From assembly GCF_009739465.1 (NCBI RefSeq), contig NZ_WHOM01000051.1, positions 203,049 to 267,048 of the forward strand: a stretch of DNA of 64,000 nucleotides, given 5' to 3'. Shown here in pieces: positions 1 through 8,731 of this stretch. The notes beneath the pieces are model-generated. The model saw only the letters and a program-made list of their open reading frames with translations. It made no database searches and was not told where the DNA came from. Both the position numbers and the translations under genes were made by a program. Numbering within the stretch: the first letter of the stretch is position 1; each line of letters starts with the position of its first letter. The DNA comes from Streptomyces apocyni. Its GTDB lineage: Bacteria; Actinomycetota; Actinomycetes; Streptomycetales; Streptomycetaceae.

Positions 1-651
1 GACCGTGGCATCGGCGCCCATGGAACGCGCGGCTTCGAGCCGGGACTCCGCGACATCGACCGCGATGATCCGCCCGGGGGTGTACAGCTGGGCGGTCGCG
101 ATGGTCGCGAGCCCGATCGGCCCTGCCCCGACCACGACCACCGTGTCTCCGGGCCGCACGCGCCCGTTGAGCACGCCGACCTCGTAGCCCGTGGGGAAGA
201 TGTCCGCCAGCAGAACCGCGTCCTCGCTGGTCACGGCGCTCGGCAGTGGGTGCACCGAGAGATCGGCGAAGGGGACCCGGACGCATTCGGCCTGGGTGCC
301 GTCGATGAGGTGCCCGAGCACCCAGCCGCCACCACCACGGCACTGCCCGTAGCGGTTCTCCCGGCAGAACCCACAGCGGCCGCAGGCGGCGATGCAGGAA
401 ATCAGAACCCGGTCGCCAGGCCGGACCGTCCGTACGTCGCTACCGACCTCCACGACCTCGCCCACCGCCTCGTGACCCAGAACCCTTCCGGGGGCCATCT
501 CGGGCACGTCACCCTTGATGATGTGCAGGTCGGTACCGCAGATGGTGACGGCCTCGACACGTATCACCGCGTCGGCCGCGTCCTTGATGCCGGGGTCGGG
601 AACATCCTGCCAGGATGTCTGTCCAGGACCTTGGAACACCAGTGCCTTCAT
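1..651 (-). CDS. Zinc-dependent alcohol dehydrogenase (3' end outside window)
   Basis: Cytosolic NAD(P)-dependent medium-chain alcohol dehydrogenase; 217 N-terminal residues are present and the reading frame runs off the left edge. It begins [11 protein letters not shown]. The catalytic zinc ligand region reads [13 protein letters not shown], followed by [13 protein letters not shown] structural-zinc cysteine cluster reads [15 protein letters not shown], and the Rossmann motif is [13 protein letters not shown]. It is transcribed divergently from the metallo-beta-lactamase gene, and two OsdR-like boxes lie between them, so it probably belongs to the hypoxia/dormancy regulon. An alcohol dehydrogenase also sits near osdKR in S. 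coelicolor. Substrate cannot be told from sequence. Family assignment is firm; regulation is inferred. Confidence 0.93.
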   Translation of the reverse strand, partial: MKALVFQGPGQTSWQDVPDPGIKDAADAVIRVEAVTICGTDLHIIKGDVPEMAPGRVLGHEAVGEVVEVGSDVRTVRPGDRVLISCIAACGRCGFCRENRYGQCRGGGGWVLGHLIDGTQAECVRVPFADLSVHPLPSAVTSEDAVLLADIFPTGYEVGVLNGRVRPGDTVVVVGAGPIGLATIATAQLYTPGRIIAVDVAESRLEAARSMGADATV

Positions 652-715
652 GACGTCGTCCTTCTTTCCTGTTCGCGGTACAGCACCACGGTCCCGCCGC
701 CTTACCTCGGGCGCT

Positions 716-753
716 GGGGCCGACTGGCCCTCGAGAGGGGACGAACGGGTCCC
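716..753. promoter_or_regulatory. Paired OsdR/DosR-like boxes, adh/MBL divergent promoter
   Basis: Two imperfect inverted repeats of the form GGGGCC-N4-GGCCCY: GGGGCCGACTGGCCCT at 716-731 and GGGGACGAACGGGTCCC at 737-753. Their centres are about 21 bp (two helical turns) apart, in the 166-bp gap between the divergent alcohol dehydrogenase and beta-CASP genes. The same paired arrangement recurs upstream of other stress genes here. Binding by the local NarL-type regulator is inferred. Confidence 0.65.
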
Positions 754-817
754 TCCCACACCGGGCGGGCGGTGCCACCGTGGTACCGGGGGGCAGAAGG
801 CCGGAGGTGGAACGATC

Positions 818-2260
818 ATGAGTGTGGCTCTTTCGGACCCGACAGCAGTGACGCCCACGCCCACCAAGCCCAGACCGGCCTTGCTGACGTTCCTCGGTGG
901 CGTCGGAACCGTCACCGGCAGCCGGTTCCTCGTCGAGAGCGATCACACACGCGTCCTGCTCGACTGTGGTCTCTTCCAGGGTCTCGCCGACCTGCGACGG
1001 CGCAACTGGCGCCCGCTTCCCCGCGTCGCCGCGGACGTCCACGCGGTCGTCGTCACGCACGCGCACCTCGACCATTGCGGGTATCTGCCCCGGCTGGTTC
1101 GCCACGGGTTTCGCGGCCCGATCCTCATGACCGACTACACCGCCCGCCTTGCGGAGATCGTCCTGCGGGACAGCGCTCGTCTCCAGATGGAGGCGGCCCA
1201 GCACGCCAATGAACACGGTTGGTCGAAGCACCGGCCCGCCAAGCCGCTGTACGACATCCGGGACGTGGAGCGCACGCTTGAGCTCTTCGATCCCATGCCG
1301 GTCGACAGCGAGGTGGAGATCGAGGCGGGTACCACCCTGACCCTGCGCAACGCTGGCCACATCCTTGGTTCGGCCTGGGCCCACCTGACTCTCGAGGACG
1401 GGCACACTTTGGTCACGAGCGGAGACCTGGGCCGTCCCGGCCACCCCCTGCTGCGACCCGCCGCACCGTTCTCCGGGGCGGACGTGCTGCTGGTCGAATC
1501 GACGTACGGCAGCCGCCGGCACGATGACGTAGCGGGGCGGGCAGGGTTCGCCGGAGTTATCACCCGAACCCTCGCTCGCGGTGGGACCGTCGTGATACCC
1601 GCCTTCGCACTGGACCGCACGGAGGTCGTACTGCACGAACTGGCGGAACTCCGCCGCGCGGGCACCCTGCCACCGAGCGTGCCCGTATTCGTCGACAGTC
1701 CCATGGCTCTTGCCGCGCTCGACGTCTATCGGAGCGCGGTCGCCTCCCAGGCAGCCGAACTGCGACCGGAGATGTCCGCTCGCGGTGCGGCGGACTTGAG
1801 CCCGGAGCCCTTCCTGGCCGCCCGCACCGTGCAGGAGTCCATCGCCATCAACGAGCGGGAAGGACCCGCGGTGATCGTCTCCTCCGCGGGCATGGCTACC
1901 GGCGGACGGGTGCTTCACCACCTGAACCGGCTGCTTCCGGACCCACGCAACGCTGTCGTCATCGTCGGCTTCGCCGCCGCGGGAACCCGAGCCCGTGATC
2001 TGGTCGACGGCGTCCGCGCGCTCAAGATGTTCGGCGAGTACGTGCCGGTGCGAGCCGAGGTCGCCAACGTCCCGCACTTCTCCGCCCACGCGGACGCGGC
2101 CCAGATCATCGACTGGCTGCGGGAGGCGCCGGCCCCGCACACCACGTACCTGGTCCATGGGGAGCCGGATGCCGCCGACGCCCTACGGGATCGCATCGAT
2201 CGGGAACTGGGCTGGACGGCGGTGGTTCCCCGGTCCGGCGAAGCGGTCCTGGTGCGATGA
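818..2260 (+). CDS. Beta-CASP metallo-beta-lactamase fold RNase/hydrolase
   Basis: 480 residues, cytosolic. The metallo-beta-lactamase core has the zinc motif HAHLDH at residues 81-86. It is followed by beta-CASP features: [23 protein letters not shown] and a C-terminal PHFSAHAD histidine motif. This is the layout of RNA-processing beta-CASP enzymes (CPSF/YSH1-like, COG1236), so an exo- or endoribonuclease role is likely, though the substrate is unknown. The ATG at 818 was chosen because GGAGGTGG lies just upstream; an in-frame extension to 515 has no ribosome site and overlaps adh. It sits downstream of paired OsdR-like boxes and close to a universal stress protein, as in the S. coelicolor dormancy island. 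Confidence 0.9.
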   Translation: MSVALSDPTAVTPTPTKPRPALLTFLGGVGTVTGSRFLVESDHTRVLLDCGLFQGLADLRRRNWRPLPRVAADVHAVVVTHAHLDHCGYLPRLVRHGFRGPILMTDYTARLAEIVLRDSARLQMEAAQHANEHGWSKHRPAKPLYDIRDVERTLELFDPMPVDSEVEIEAGTTLTLRNAGHILGSAWAHLTLEDGHTLVTSGDLGRPGHPLLRPAAPFSGADVLLVESTYGSRRHDDVAGRAGFAGVITRTLARGGTVVIPAFALDRTEVVLHELAELRRAGTLPPSVPVFVDSPMALAALDVYRSAVASQAAELRPEMSARGAADLSPEPFLAARTVQESIAINEREGPAVIVSSAGMATGGRVLHHLNRLLPDPRNAVVIVGFAAAGTRARDLVDGVRALKMFGEYVPVRAEVANVPHFSAHADAAQIIDWLREAPAPHTTYLVHGEPDAADALRDRIDRELGWTAVVPRSGEAVLVR

Positions 2261-2319
2261 CCCGACCACCAGGCGGAACCCGCCGACTACGGTCACTCGG
2301 CGGCGCGGACGGCGAGAGC

Positions 2320-2379
2320 CACGCGGGTCACCACCGCGCGGGTCAGCGCCACGCGGGTCAGCGCCGCGCGGCTCACCAC
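2320..2379. repeat. Four tandem 15-bp repeats
   Basis: Four consecutive 15-bp units, two of them CACGCGGGTCACCAC and CGCGCGGGTCAGCGC, alternating with small changes between the beta-CASP gene and the universal stress protein. They lie just before the OsdR-like box pair. No coding function is seen; they could be a slippage-generated spacer or protein-binding array. Confidence 0.7.
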
Positions 2380-2421
2380 CCTTGGGTGCCCGCTTCGCGG
2401 GCGGTTGGGCCCGCCCGTCAT

Positions 2422-2460
2422 GGGGCCCGAACGGGCCGTTGCCCGGGGCCGACCGGCCCT
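2422..2460. promoter_or_regulatory. Paired OsdR/DosR-like boxes upstream of first universal stress gene
   Basis: GGGGCCCGAACGGGCCG at 2422-2438 and GGGGCCGACCGGCCCT at 2445-2460. These are the clearest pair in the window, with centres 22 bp apart, ending about 90 bp before the ATG of the stress protein gene. Same pattern as at 716, 7435, 19359 and 22856. Confidence 0.7.
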
Positions 2461-2548
2461 GGGCAAGGAACGTCCCGCCCACCGAGGCTGAGGAACAAAG
2501 GGCAGACCGAAGTGGTCGTGCCCGTCGAACCGTACGGAGGCCATCACC

Positions 2549-3421
2549 ATGACCCGCGCTGTCACCGTAGGTGTGGATGGATCACCGGAAAGCCTGGCGG
2601 CGGCCGACTGGGCGGCAGGCGAAGCCTCGCTCCGCGGGGTACCGCTGCGCATCGTGCACGCCTGGCTCTGGCAGCCGTTGGACGTCCCCATCGTCCAGGA
2701 CCACGAGACGCAGGCGAAGGCCGCCCGGGCCGTCCTGCGGGAAGCCGAGATCCATGTGACCGACCGGCACCCGGGCCTGTCCGTGACCTCGGCAGTAGTG
2801 ACCGACACGGCGGTTTCCGCTCTCCTCGCGGAGGCGGAGCGGTGCGAGATGCTGGTGCTCGGTTCACGCGGACACGGCGCTCTGGTCGGCTTCCTGCTCG
2901 GCTCGTGCGGTCAGCAGGTGATCGCCGCCGCCACCCGGCCCGTCGTGTCGGTGCGCGCCCGCGACAAGGACGCACCGAAGCCGGAGCGCGGCGAGGTCGT
3001 CGTGGGCCAGCAGGGCACACCGGAGGACAGCGGCGCGGTGCTGGGATTCGCCTTCGAGGCGGCGGCCGCACGAGGGGCGGCGGTGCGCGCGGTGCGGGCG
3101 TGGAGCCCGCCTCCCCTGTACGCCTACAGTCCCGGCTACCTGCGCCTCGTGGACGAGGCGGGAGGGCTGGAGCCGTTCGAGAAGAAGGCGCTGGCGGAGG
3201 CTCTCGCCCCTTGGCGGAAACGGTTCCCGGACGTATCGGTGACCGAGCACGTCGAGATCGGCAGCGCCGGACAGGTTCTGCTGTCGGCCGCCCCACGTGC
3301 ACGGCTTCTCGTGGTCGGTCGCCGGGTACGCCGCTCCCCGGTCGGTCCCCGCATCGGTTCCGTCGCTCACGCCGCGCTGCACCACGCGACCTGCCCCGTC
3401 GCGGTCGTCCCGTGCGCCTGA
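2549..3421 (+). CDS. Universal stress protein, tandem UspA domains
   Basis: 290 residues, two Usp domains (about 1-145 and 150-290), cytosolic. Domain 1 keeps the nucleotide-binding G-2x-G-9x-GS signature (GSRGHGALVGFLLGS, then CGQQV). Domain 2 has a looser version (VVGRRVRR, then GPRIGS). Proteins of this type bind ATP and accumulate in hypoxia or stationary phase; M. tuberculosis has many in the DosR regulon. ATG at 2549 follows a GGAGG site. It has paired OsdR-like boxes upstream and a strong terminator downstream. A close paralogue with the same promoter layout is at 19498. Confidence 0.95.
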   Translation: MTRAVTVGVDGSPESLAAADWAAGEASLRGVPLRIVHAWLWQPLDVPIVQDHETQAKAARAVLREAEIHVTDRHPGLSVTSAVVTDTAVSALLAEAERCEMLVLGSRGHGALVGFLLGSCGQQVIAAATRPVVSVRARDKDAPKPERGEVVVGQQGTPEDSGAVLGFAFEAAAARGAAVRAVRAWSPPPLYAYSPGYLRLVDEAGGLEPFEKKALAEALAPWRKRFPDVSVTEHVEIGSAGQVLLSAAPRARLLVVGRRVRRSPVGPRIGSVAHAALHHATCPVAVVPCA

Positions 3422-3441
3422 GCGCCCGCCCGGTCAGCTGG

Positions 3442-3468
3442 AGGGCCGCGGACCGATTCCGCGGCCCT
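3442..3468. terminator. Bidirectional terminator between usp and the response regulator
   Basis: Perfect 11-bp stem (AGGGCCGCGGA with TCCGCGGCCCT) around a 5-nt loop, between the converging 3' ends of the stress protein and regulator genes. No long T run, as is common in Streptomyces. Confidence 0.75.
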
Positions 3469-3515
3469 ACGAGGGTCTCAGGCCGGAACCCTGTATTCGA
3501 TGGTGCGAGTCTGGC

Positions 3516-4244
3516 TCAGTTCCGCGGTCGGCCGTCTCCCGTCGCCGTGGTGCCGCTCCGCCCACTCTGGGCGGTCACGGCCTGGCTGGCGATGACAGCG
3601 GCCTGCACTCGGCGTTCCACCCCGAGCTTGGCCAGTAGCCGGGAGATGTTGTTCTTGACGGTCTTCTCTGCGAGGTAGAGCTTCTTGCCGATCTCGCGAT
3701 TGGTCAGCCCCTCCCCGACCAGGGCCAGAATCTCCCGCTCCCGGTCCGTCAGTCCGGGCAGGCTCGGTGCCTGCTCCTCCTGGGCAGGACCGCCCCGGAG
3801 CCGGGCCATGACCCGTGCGGTCGCGCCTGGGTCCAGCATCGACTGGCCGGACGCGACCGTGCGGACGGCGTGGACCAGATCAGTACCGGTGATCTGCTTG
3901 AGAACGTAACCGGACGCGCCCGCCATGATCGCGTCCAGGAGTGCTTCCTCGTCGTCGAAGGAGGTCAGCATCAGGCAGGCGAGGTCCGGCATGCGGGAAC
4001 GCAACTCGCGGCAGACGCTGACGCCGTCCCCGTCCGGCAGGCGCACGTCGAGGACGGCGACCTGCGGGCGCAGTGCCGGAATACGGACGAGCGCCCGCTC
4101 CGCCGTGCCCGCTTCGCCGATCACGGTCAGGTCCGGTTCGGCGTCCAGGAGGTCGTGCACTCCACGGCGCACCACCTCATGGTCATCGAGGAGAAAGACC
4201 GTGACCGGTGCCTTCTCGGTGGAGCTGCCGCTCTTGTCCGTCAT
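3516..4244 (-). CDS. osdR: NarL/LuxR-type response regulator, OsdR/DevR-like
   Basis: 242 residues, cytosolic DNA-binding regulator. The receiver domain (about 13-130) has the acidic pair D20/D21, phospho-acceptor Asp66 ([12 protein letters not shown]) and the switch Lys in [10 protein letters not shown]. The C-terminal LuxR helix-turn-helix reads [15 protein letters not shown], then [20 protein letters not shown]. It closely resembles DevR/DosR of mycobacteria and OsdR of S. coelicolor. The ATG at 4244 has GGAG upstream and gives a normal receiver N-terminus; the longer frame is not DevR-like. Its presumed partner kinase is 1.3 kb away on the same strand, separated by two genes on the other strand. 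A near-perfect box at 4321 suggests autoregulation. Confidence 0.88.
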   Translation of the reverse strand: MTDKSGSSTEKAPVTVFLLDDHEVVRRGVHDLLDAEPDLTVIGEAGTAERALVRIPALRPQVAVLDVRLPDGDGVSVCRELRSRMPDLACLMLTSFDDEEALLDAIMAGASGYVLKQITGTDLVHAVRTVASGQSMLDPGATARVMARLRGGPAQEEQAPSLPGLTDREREILALVGEGLTNREIGKKLYLAEKTVKNNISRLLAKLGVERRVQAAVIASQAVTAQSGRSGTTATGDGRPRN

Positions 4245-4320
4245 CACATGCTCCGTATTCGACCGCGTACGCCCACCGGGCAGTCCTACCAGCATCGTGC
4301 GCGCACGCGGGTCGAATGGC

Positions 4321-4338
4321 CAGGGCCGGATGGCCCTG
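4321..4338. promoter_or_regulatory. OsdR/DosR-like box upstream of the response regulator
   Basis: Perfect inverted repeat CAGGGCC-GGAT-GGCCCTG, about 80 bp upstream of the regulator start. It lies in a 348-bp gap (4245-4592) between divergent genes. A second, weaker GGGTCGAATGGCC lies at 4309-4321 but is not at the two-turn spacing seen elsewhere. Confidence 0.6.
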
Positions 4339-4463
4339 ATGCGCGTCGAGGCCGCCATGACTCCGCTGCCTCCTGGCCTCACTCCGATGGAACACCCGAA
4401 GGCCCTGCCGGGGCTTCAAACGCACAGGGCGACACGGGCCGCACAGGGCGACACAGGGCGCAC

Positions 4464-4493
4464 GGGGACCTTTGCCCCAGGCCGAAAGGACCT
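4464..4493. promoter_or_regulatory. Possible OsdR-like boxes upstream of the STAS gene
   Basis: GGGGACCTTTGCCCC at 4464-4478 and AGGCCGAAAGGACCT at 4479-4493, about 100 bp before the STAS start. Both fit the box pattern less well and are only 15 bp apart, so this call is weaker than the others. Confidence 0.4.
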
Positions 4494-4592
4494 CCGGTAC
4501 CTGCGCCCGGGGTGTGCGCTGCGGTGGACTGGCGGCATCAGCACGGACGGGGCGACCGACGCCCCGGCCAACCCATGAACGGAAGCTCGACC

Positions 4593-4913
4593 ATGACACC
4601 AGTGAGCGTGACCGTGACACGGCTGGACCGCATCACCGTGGCGGTCGCCCTGGGCGGTGAACTCGACATCGAGACGGCCAAGCGTATCGAACCGCAACTG
4701 ACACGCCTCGTCGAGGGAGGGCAGCGGGAGGTGGTGCTGGACCTGTCGGGCGTCTCGTTCTGTGACAGCTCCGGCGCCGCGCTCTTCGAGCGGGTCCACC
4801 AGGGTTGCGCGGCCGCTGGCGCCCGTCTGCGTCTGTGCCGGGTCCCGCGGCTGCCGGGGCGGGTGATCCACACACTGGGTGTGGACCGCACCATCCCCTG
4901 CTCCTTCGTCTGA
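4593..4913 (+). CDS. STAS-domain anti-sigma factor antagonist-like protein
   Basis: 106 residues, almost entirely one STAS domain. The anti-anti-sigma phosphorylation loop is visible as LDLSGVSFCDSSGAALF, with serines where RsbV/SpoIIAA proteins are phosphorylated. Such proteins release a sigma factor by binding its anti-sigma kinase; no cognate kinase or sigma gene is adjacent. The start is ambiguous: ATG 4575 has no ribosome site, while ATG 4593 has GGAAG at good spacing and was chosen. It lies between the OsdR-like regulator and kinase genes on the opposite strand, suggesting a link between hypoxia signalling and stress sigma control. That link is inference. Confidence 0.85.
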   Translation: MTPVSVTVTRLDRITVAVALGGELDIETAKRIEPQLTRLVEGGQREVVLDLSGVSFCDSSGAALFERVHQGCAAAGARLRLCRVPRLPGRVIHTLGVDRTIPCSFV

Positions 4914-5063
4914 CCGCTCCGTGCCGTGCCCGCTCCCAGGCGGGGCGTCCAGGAGACCGGCCCTCCCAAAGGGCCCACCGCACCCTGCCACGGCAGCGGC
5001 GACCACGAGACGCTGGCCGTCAGGAACGCCGTACCCGAGTAGCCCGAGCGGAAGGTGGGCGCG

Positions 5064-5576
5064 ATGAACGACGAAGCCACGCATCGACGGGTGGACAGCC
5101 ACCGTGCGGCGCTGGCACCCCGGCACGTGTCAGCGCTCGGCCGCTACGAGGCGCTGCGGCTGTTGGGCACGGTTTCGCTGGGACGCATCGTCTTCACCCA
5201 CCAGGCTCTGCCGGCCGTGCGGCCGGTCAACCACCTCATGGACGGCGAGAACATCATCGTCCAGCTCCACGACGGCGCGACGCTCGCCTCCCTCGTCGCC
5301 CCGACCGACACCGTCGGGGTCGTGGTGGCCTACGAGGCGGACGCCATCGACCCGGTCACGCATCTCGGCTGGAGTGTCGTCGTCACCGGATACGCCCGCC
5401 GCGTCACCGACAAGCGCGACCTCGCCCGCTACGCGGCCGCCCTGCGCCCCTGGGTCCAGCACGACGCGATGAACGCGGCGCTGCGCATCCGGCCGGACCT
5501 CGTCACGGGCTCCCGACTCGCCGCGGAGCCGGCATCCCCGGACCAGCGGGCGGCCGGTGCCATCGACGACTCATGA
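5064..5576 (+). CDS. Pyridoxamine 5'-phosphate oxidase-like FMN-binding protein
   Basis: 170 residues. The sequence ALRLLGTVSLGRIVFTHQALPAVRPVNHLMDGENIIV is the N-terminal split-barrel motif of the PNPOx-like/Rv1155-type flavin-binding family, followed by VVAYEADAIDPVTHLGWSVVVTGYARRV. Members are flavin or F420 reductases; several belong to the mycobacterial DosR regulon. ATG 5064 is preceded by GGAAGG eight bases upstream. Its 3' end overlaps the converging histidine kinase gene by 6 bp. Context among dormancy genes points to redox balance under low oxygen; the substrate is unknown. Confidence 0.85.
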   Translation: MNDEATHRRVDSHRAALAPRHVSALGRYEALRLLGTVSLGRIVFTHQALPAVRPVNHLMDGENIIVQLHDGATLASLVAPTDTVGVVVAYEADAIDPVTHLGWSVVVTGYARRVTDKRDLARYAAALRPWVQHDAMNAALRIRPDLVTGSRLAAEPASPDQRAAGAIDDS

Positions 5577-7295
5577 TCGCTCCCGCTGTGCGAGCGGGGC
5601 ACTCCACACCAATCTGGTGCCTCCTTCACCCGGAGCCTCGACGGCGAAGGCGCCGTGCACGCTCCGGGCGCGCTCGTCGAGGTTGTTCAACCCACTACGC
5701 CTGCCGTCGGCCGGGATACCCCTGCCGTCGTCCGTGACGGTGAGTACGACCTCGTCCGCTGTGGCTCGCAGGGACACCTCGACTCGTGTGGCGTGCGCGT
5801 GGCGGGCCGCGTTGCTCAGCGCCTCGCCAAGAGCGGCCATCACGTGGTCGGCCACCTGCGGCGGCACGTCGGTGTCGAGCAAGCCCTCCATGCTCAGGCG
5901 GGCCGGGAAGCCGAGCACGGTGCCGGCCTCGCCGACGGCACGCGCCACGCGAGCGCGCAGGCTGGGGCCCATGTCCTCCTCCCTGGCGCGCAGTCCGAAG
6001 ATCGTGGACCGGATGATCTTGATCGTCTCGTCGAGATCCCCCACAGCCCGCGAGACGCGTTCGGCCGCGCCCTCGTGCTCCACTAGCCGCGCGGCGCTCT
6101 GCAGGGTCATGCCTGTCGCGAACAGCCGCTGGATGGCCAGATCGTGCAGGTCCCTCGCGATGCGGTCCCGATCCTCCAGCAGCGCGAGCTGTTCGGCGTC
6201 CGTGCGCCGCTCGGCCAGTTCCAGTGCGAGCGCGGCCTGGCGGGCGAACGCCCGGAGCGCCTGGAGCTCCCCGTCGGTGAACACCGGCTCGCCCACGGAC
6301 CGGGCCAGCAGCAGCACGCCCCGAGGGTCCTTGGCCTCCGTGCCCAGCGGGACGGCCACGGCCGGTCCGAGGCCGTCGAAGCGGCGGGGCCCGGCGGTGT
6401 ACCGGTCGTCTTGCGCGAGGCCGACGGTGGTCACGGGCGCGCCGGCTTGGTAGGCCGCGCCGGAGAGGGTGCCCACCACCGGGATCACCAGGCCGCGGCG
6501 GGTCTCGCCGTCGGCGCCGACGGCGAGCTCGACGACGAGGTCGCCGGTTCCGGGCACTGGCACGGATACGTCGGCCAGCTCTGCCCCGGTGATCTCCTGT
6601 GCCCGCCGGGCAATCAGCTCCAAGACGTCCAGCCGCGGGTTGCCGGAGAGGAGGCTGTTGGTGATCTCCGCGTTCACCTGCAGCCACCGCTGATGGCGCT
6701 GCGACGCCTCGTACAGCCGGGCGTTGTCGATCGCGACACCGGCAGCGACCGACAGGGTGGAGATCACCGACTCGTCCTCGGCGTCGAAATCCACACCGCC
6801 GTGCTTGTCCGTGAGGTAGAGGTTGCCGAAGACCTCGTCCCGTACGCGGATAGGGACGCCGAGGAACGTACGCATCGGCGGATGGTGCGCGGGGAAGCCG
6901 TACGACGCCTCGTGTGCGCCAAGGTCGGTGAGCCGCAGCGGCTCGGGATCGCGGATGAGTTCGCCCAGGATCCCGTGCCCGGCCGGCAGTGGCCCGATCC
7001 GGGCGATCTCCTCCTCCGTCAGCCCGACGGTAAGGAACTGCGACAGCGTCCGGCCGTCCGGACCGATCACCCCCAGCGCCCCGTACTGCGCGTCGACCAA
7101 CAGCGCCGCCGCTTCAACGATCCGCCGCAGCACTTGGGGGAGGTCCAGCTCACGGCCCACCGAGACGACCGCCTCCAGCAGGCTGTGCACCCGGTCCCTG
7201 GTTCCGCGAGCGGCGTTGATGCGCGCCTGAAGCTCCTCCAGCAGCTCGTCGAGCCGCATCTGAGGCATCCGCGACAGGGGCTCCTCCGCACTCAC
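5571..7295 (-). CDS. osdK: GAF-GAF sensor histidine kinase, OsdK/DevS-like
   Basis: 574 residues, no membrane segments. Order: coiled N-terminus; GAF-A (about 38-196); GAF-B (about 215-365); HisKA_3 dimerisation domain with phospho-His384 in RIARDLHDLAIQRLF; HATPase (ALGEALSNAARHA, DDGRGIP). GAF-A contains GFPAHHPPMRTFLGVP and FGNLYLTDK, placing His138 and Tyr160 where DosS of M. tuberculosis has its haem-ligand His149 and distal Tyr171. A haem-based oxygen/NO/CO or redox sensor is therefore likely. The GTG at 7295 was chosen for the strong GGAGGAGGG before it. Paired boxes upstream at 7435-7470 suggest control by its partner regulator. Confidence 0.9.
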   Translation of the reverse strand: MSAEEPLSRMPQMRLDELLEELQARINAARGTRDRVHSLLEAVVSVGRELDLPQVLRRIVEAAALLVDAQYGALGVIGPDGRTLSQFLTVGLTEEEIARIGPLPAGHGILGELIRDPEPLRLTDLGAHEASYGFPAHHPPMRTFLGVPIRVRDEVFGNLYLTDKHGGVDFDAEDESVISTLSVAAGVAIDNARLYEASQRHQRWLQVNAEITNSLLSGNPRLDVLELIARRAQEITGAELADVSVPVPGTGDLVVELAVGADGETRRGLVIPVVGTLSGAAYQAGAPVTTVGLAQDDRYTAGPRRFDGLGPAVAVPLGTEAKDPRGVLLLARSVGEPVFTDGELQALRAFARQAALALELAERRTDAEQLALLEDRDRIARDLHDLAIQRLFATGMTLQSAARLVEHEGAAERVSRAVGDLDETIKIIRSTIFGLRAREEDMGPSLRARVARAVGEAGTVLGFPARLSMEGLLDTDVPPQVADHVMAALGEALSNAARHAHATRVEVSLRATADEVVLTVTDDGRGIPADGRRSGLNNLDERARSVHGAFAVEAPGEGGTRLVWSAPLAQRERS

Positions 7296-7434
7296 CGCGC
7301 CCTCCTCCGCTCCGCCGTCACCCGCTCTGTGCGACCAGCCTATCGACCACCCCACCGCTTGTTCGGCTGTTGCGCACGCCGGGTGGAGTGCGATCCGCGC
7401 GGACCGGCCGCGTGCGTGGCGTTCCGCGTGTGCA

Positions 7435-7470
7435 GGGGCTGATCGGCAGCGGAGGGGGCCACGCGGCCCC
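7435..7470. promoter_or_regulatory. Paired OsdR/DosR-like boxes upstream of the histidine kinase
   Basis: GGGGCTGATCGGCAGC at 7435-7450 (weaker) and the perfect GGGGCCACGCGGCCCC at 7455-7470, centres 20 bp apart. They sit between the kinase start (7295) and the end of the acyl-CoA dehydrogenase (7508), about 140-175 bp upstream of the kinase. Confidence 0.55.
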
Positions 7471-7507
7471 TGTCCCCCACGGAGAGACGATCAGTATGCG
7501 CGACAGC

Positions 7508-8686
7508 TCAGCGGCGTACGCGTGGCATGCCCAGGCCGATCCAGGAGATGATCTCGCGCTGGATCTCGTTGTTGCCGCCGCCGAAGGTGAAGATGACCGC
7601 GGAGCGGTAGCCGCGCTCCAGTTCGCCGCGCAGGACCGTACCCGCGGAGCCCTCCTTCAGCGGGCCCGCCGCCCCGACGACCTCCATGAGCCAGGCGTAG
7701 GCGTCGCGGCGGGCCTCGGAGCCGTACACCTTGACGGCGGAGGCGTCCTGGGGGGTGAGGGTGCCGCCCTGGACGGCGTTCACCATCTGCCAGTTGAGGA
7801 GCTTCATCGCGTCCAGCGTGGCGTGCGTCCTGGCCAGGCGCTGGCGCACCCAGCCGAGGTCGATGACGCGGCGGCCGTCGGTGAGTTGGGTGTCGGCGGC
7901 CCAGCGCTGGACGTTGTGCAGGGCGCGGATGGCCATGGTGCCATGGGCGGCGAGGGTGACGCGTTCGTGGTTGAGCTGGTTGGTGATCAGCCGCCAGCCC
8001 TGGTTCTCGTCGCCGACGCGGCGGGAGACGGGGACCCGGATGTTCTCGTAGTAGCTGGCCGTGGTGTCGTGGGAGGCGAGGGTGTTGATGAGGGTGCAGG
8101 AGTAGCCGGGGTCGCTGGTCGGCACCAGGAGCATGGTGATGCCCTTGTGGGGTGGGGCGCCGGTGTCGGTGCGGACGGCGAGCCAGACCCAGTCGGCGGT
8201 GTCGCCGTTGGTGGTCCAGATCTTCTGGCCGTTCACGACGTAGGTGTCGCCGTCCCGTACCGCCCGGGTCTTCAGCCCGGCGAGGTCGGTGCCCGCGTCC
8301 GGTTCGCTGTAGCCGATCGCGAAGTCGATCTCGCCGGAGAGGATCTTCGGCAGGAAGAAGTTCTTCTGCTCGTCGGTGCCGAACCGCATCAGGGTCGGCC
8401 CGACGGTGTTCAGGGCCATCAGCGGCAGCGGGACCACGGCCTGGGCGGCCTCGTCGAAGAAGATGAACTGCTCCATCGGGGTCAGGCCCCGGCCCCCGTA
8501 CTCCGTGGGCCAGCCGACGCCGAGCCAGCCGTCGGCACCCAGACGGCGGATCGTCTCGCGGTAGAAGCGCTTCTGCGCCGCGGGCTCGGCGTACCGGGCG
8601 TGGGAGTCGGCCGGTACCAGCTCGGCGAAGTACGCGCGCAACTCGGTGCGCAACCGCTGCTGCTCAGGCGTGTATGCGAGGTGCAC
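7508..8686 (-). CDS. Acyl-CoA dehydrogenase family protein
   Basis: 392 residues, cytosolic FAD enzyme that alpha,beta-dehydrogenates an acyl-CoA. Family motifs visible include GVGWPTEYGGRG, AIGYSEPDAGTDLA (FAD-binding loop), YVVNGQKIWTTNGD and the C-terminal GGGNNEIQREIISWIGLGMPR. The variant resembles mycobacterial FadE enzymes of sterol or branched-chain breakdown rather than short-chain AcdA, but the substrate cannot be fixed. The GTG start at 8686 follows AGGAGGGG. A KstR-like operator lies just upstream (8732-8745). It stands alone, with no thiolase or hydratase nearby. Confidence 0.92.
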   Translation of the reverse strand: MHLAYTPEQQRLRTELRAYFAELVPADSHARYAEPAAQKRFYRETIRRLGADGWLGVGWPTEYGGRGLTPMEQFIFFDEAAQAVVPLPLMALNTVGPTLMRFGTDEQKNFFLPKILSGEIDFAIGYSEPDAGTDLAGLKTRAVRDGDTYVVNGQKIWTTNGDTADWVWLAVRTDTGAPPHKGITMLLVPTSDPGYSCTLINTLASHDTTASYYENIRVPVSRRVGDENQGWRLITNQLNHERVTLAAHGTMAIRALHNVQRWAADTQLTDGRRVIDLGWVRQRLARTHATLDAMKLLNWQMVNAVQGGTLTPQDASAVKVYGSEARRDAYAWLMEVVGAAGPLKEGSAGTVLRGELERGYRSAVIFTFGGGNNEIQREIISWIGLGMPRVRR

Positions 8687-8731
8687 GGCCCCTCCTGGCT
8701 CTCGCTGACCGTTGGGCGACGGCGCACACAG

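Noticed and set aside
509..2158. Long minus-strand frame of about 550 codons
   Set aside because: It is the shadow of the beta-CASP gene; the translation has no family motif and the plus strand carries a clear domain, start and ribosome site.
4245..4382. N-terminal extension of the response regulator
   Set aside because: The extra 46 residues are Arg/Pro-rich, unlike DevR proteins, and would translate through the OsdR-like box; ATG 4244 has its own GGAG.
4959..4976. GGCCCT-N5-AGGGCC inverted repeat before the PNPOx-like gene, as another OsdR-like box
   Set aside because: Arms face the opposite way and spacing differs from the box pattern; it is better read as a weak hairpin after the STAS gene.
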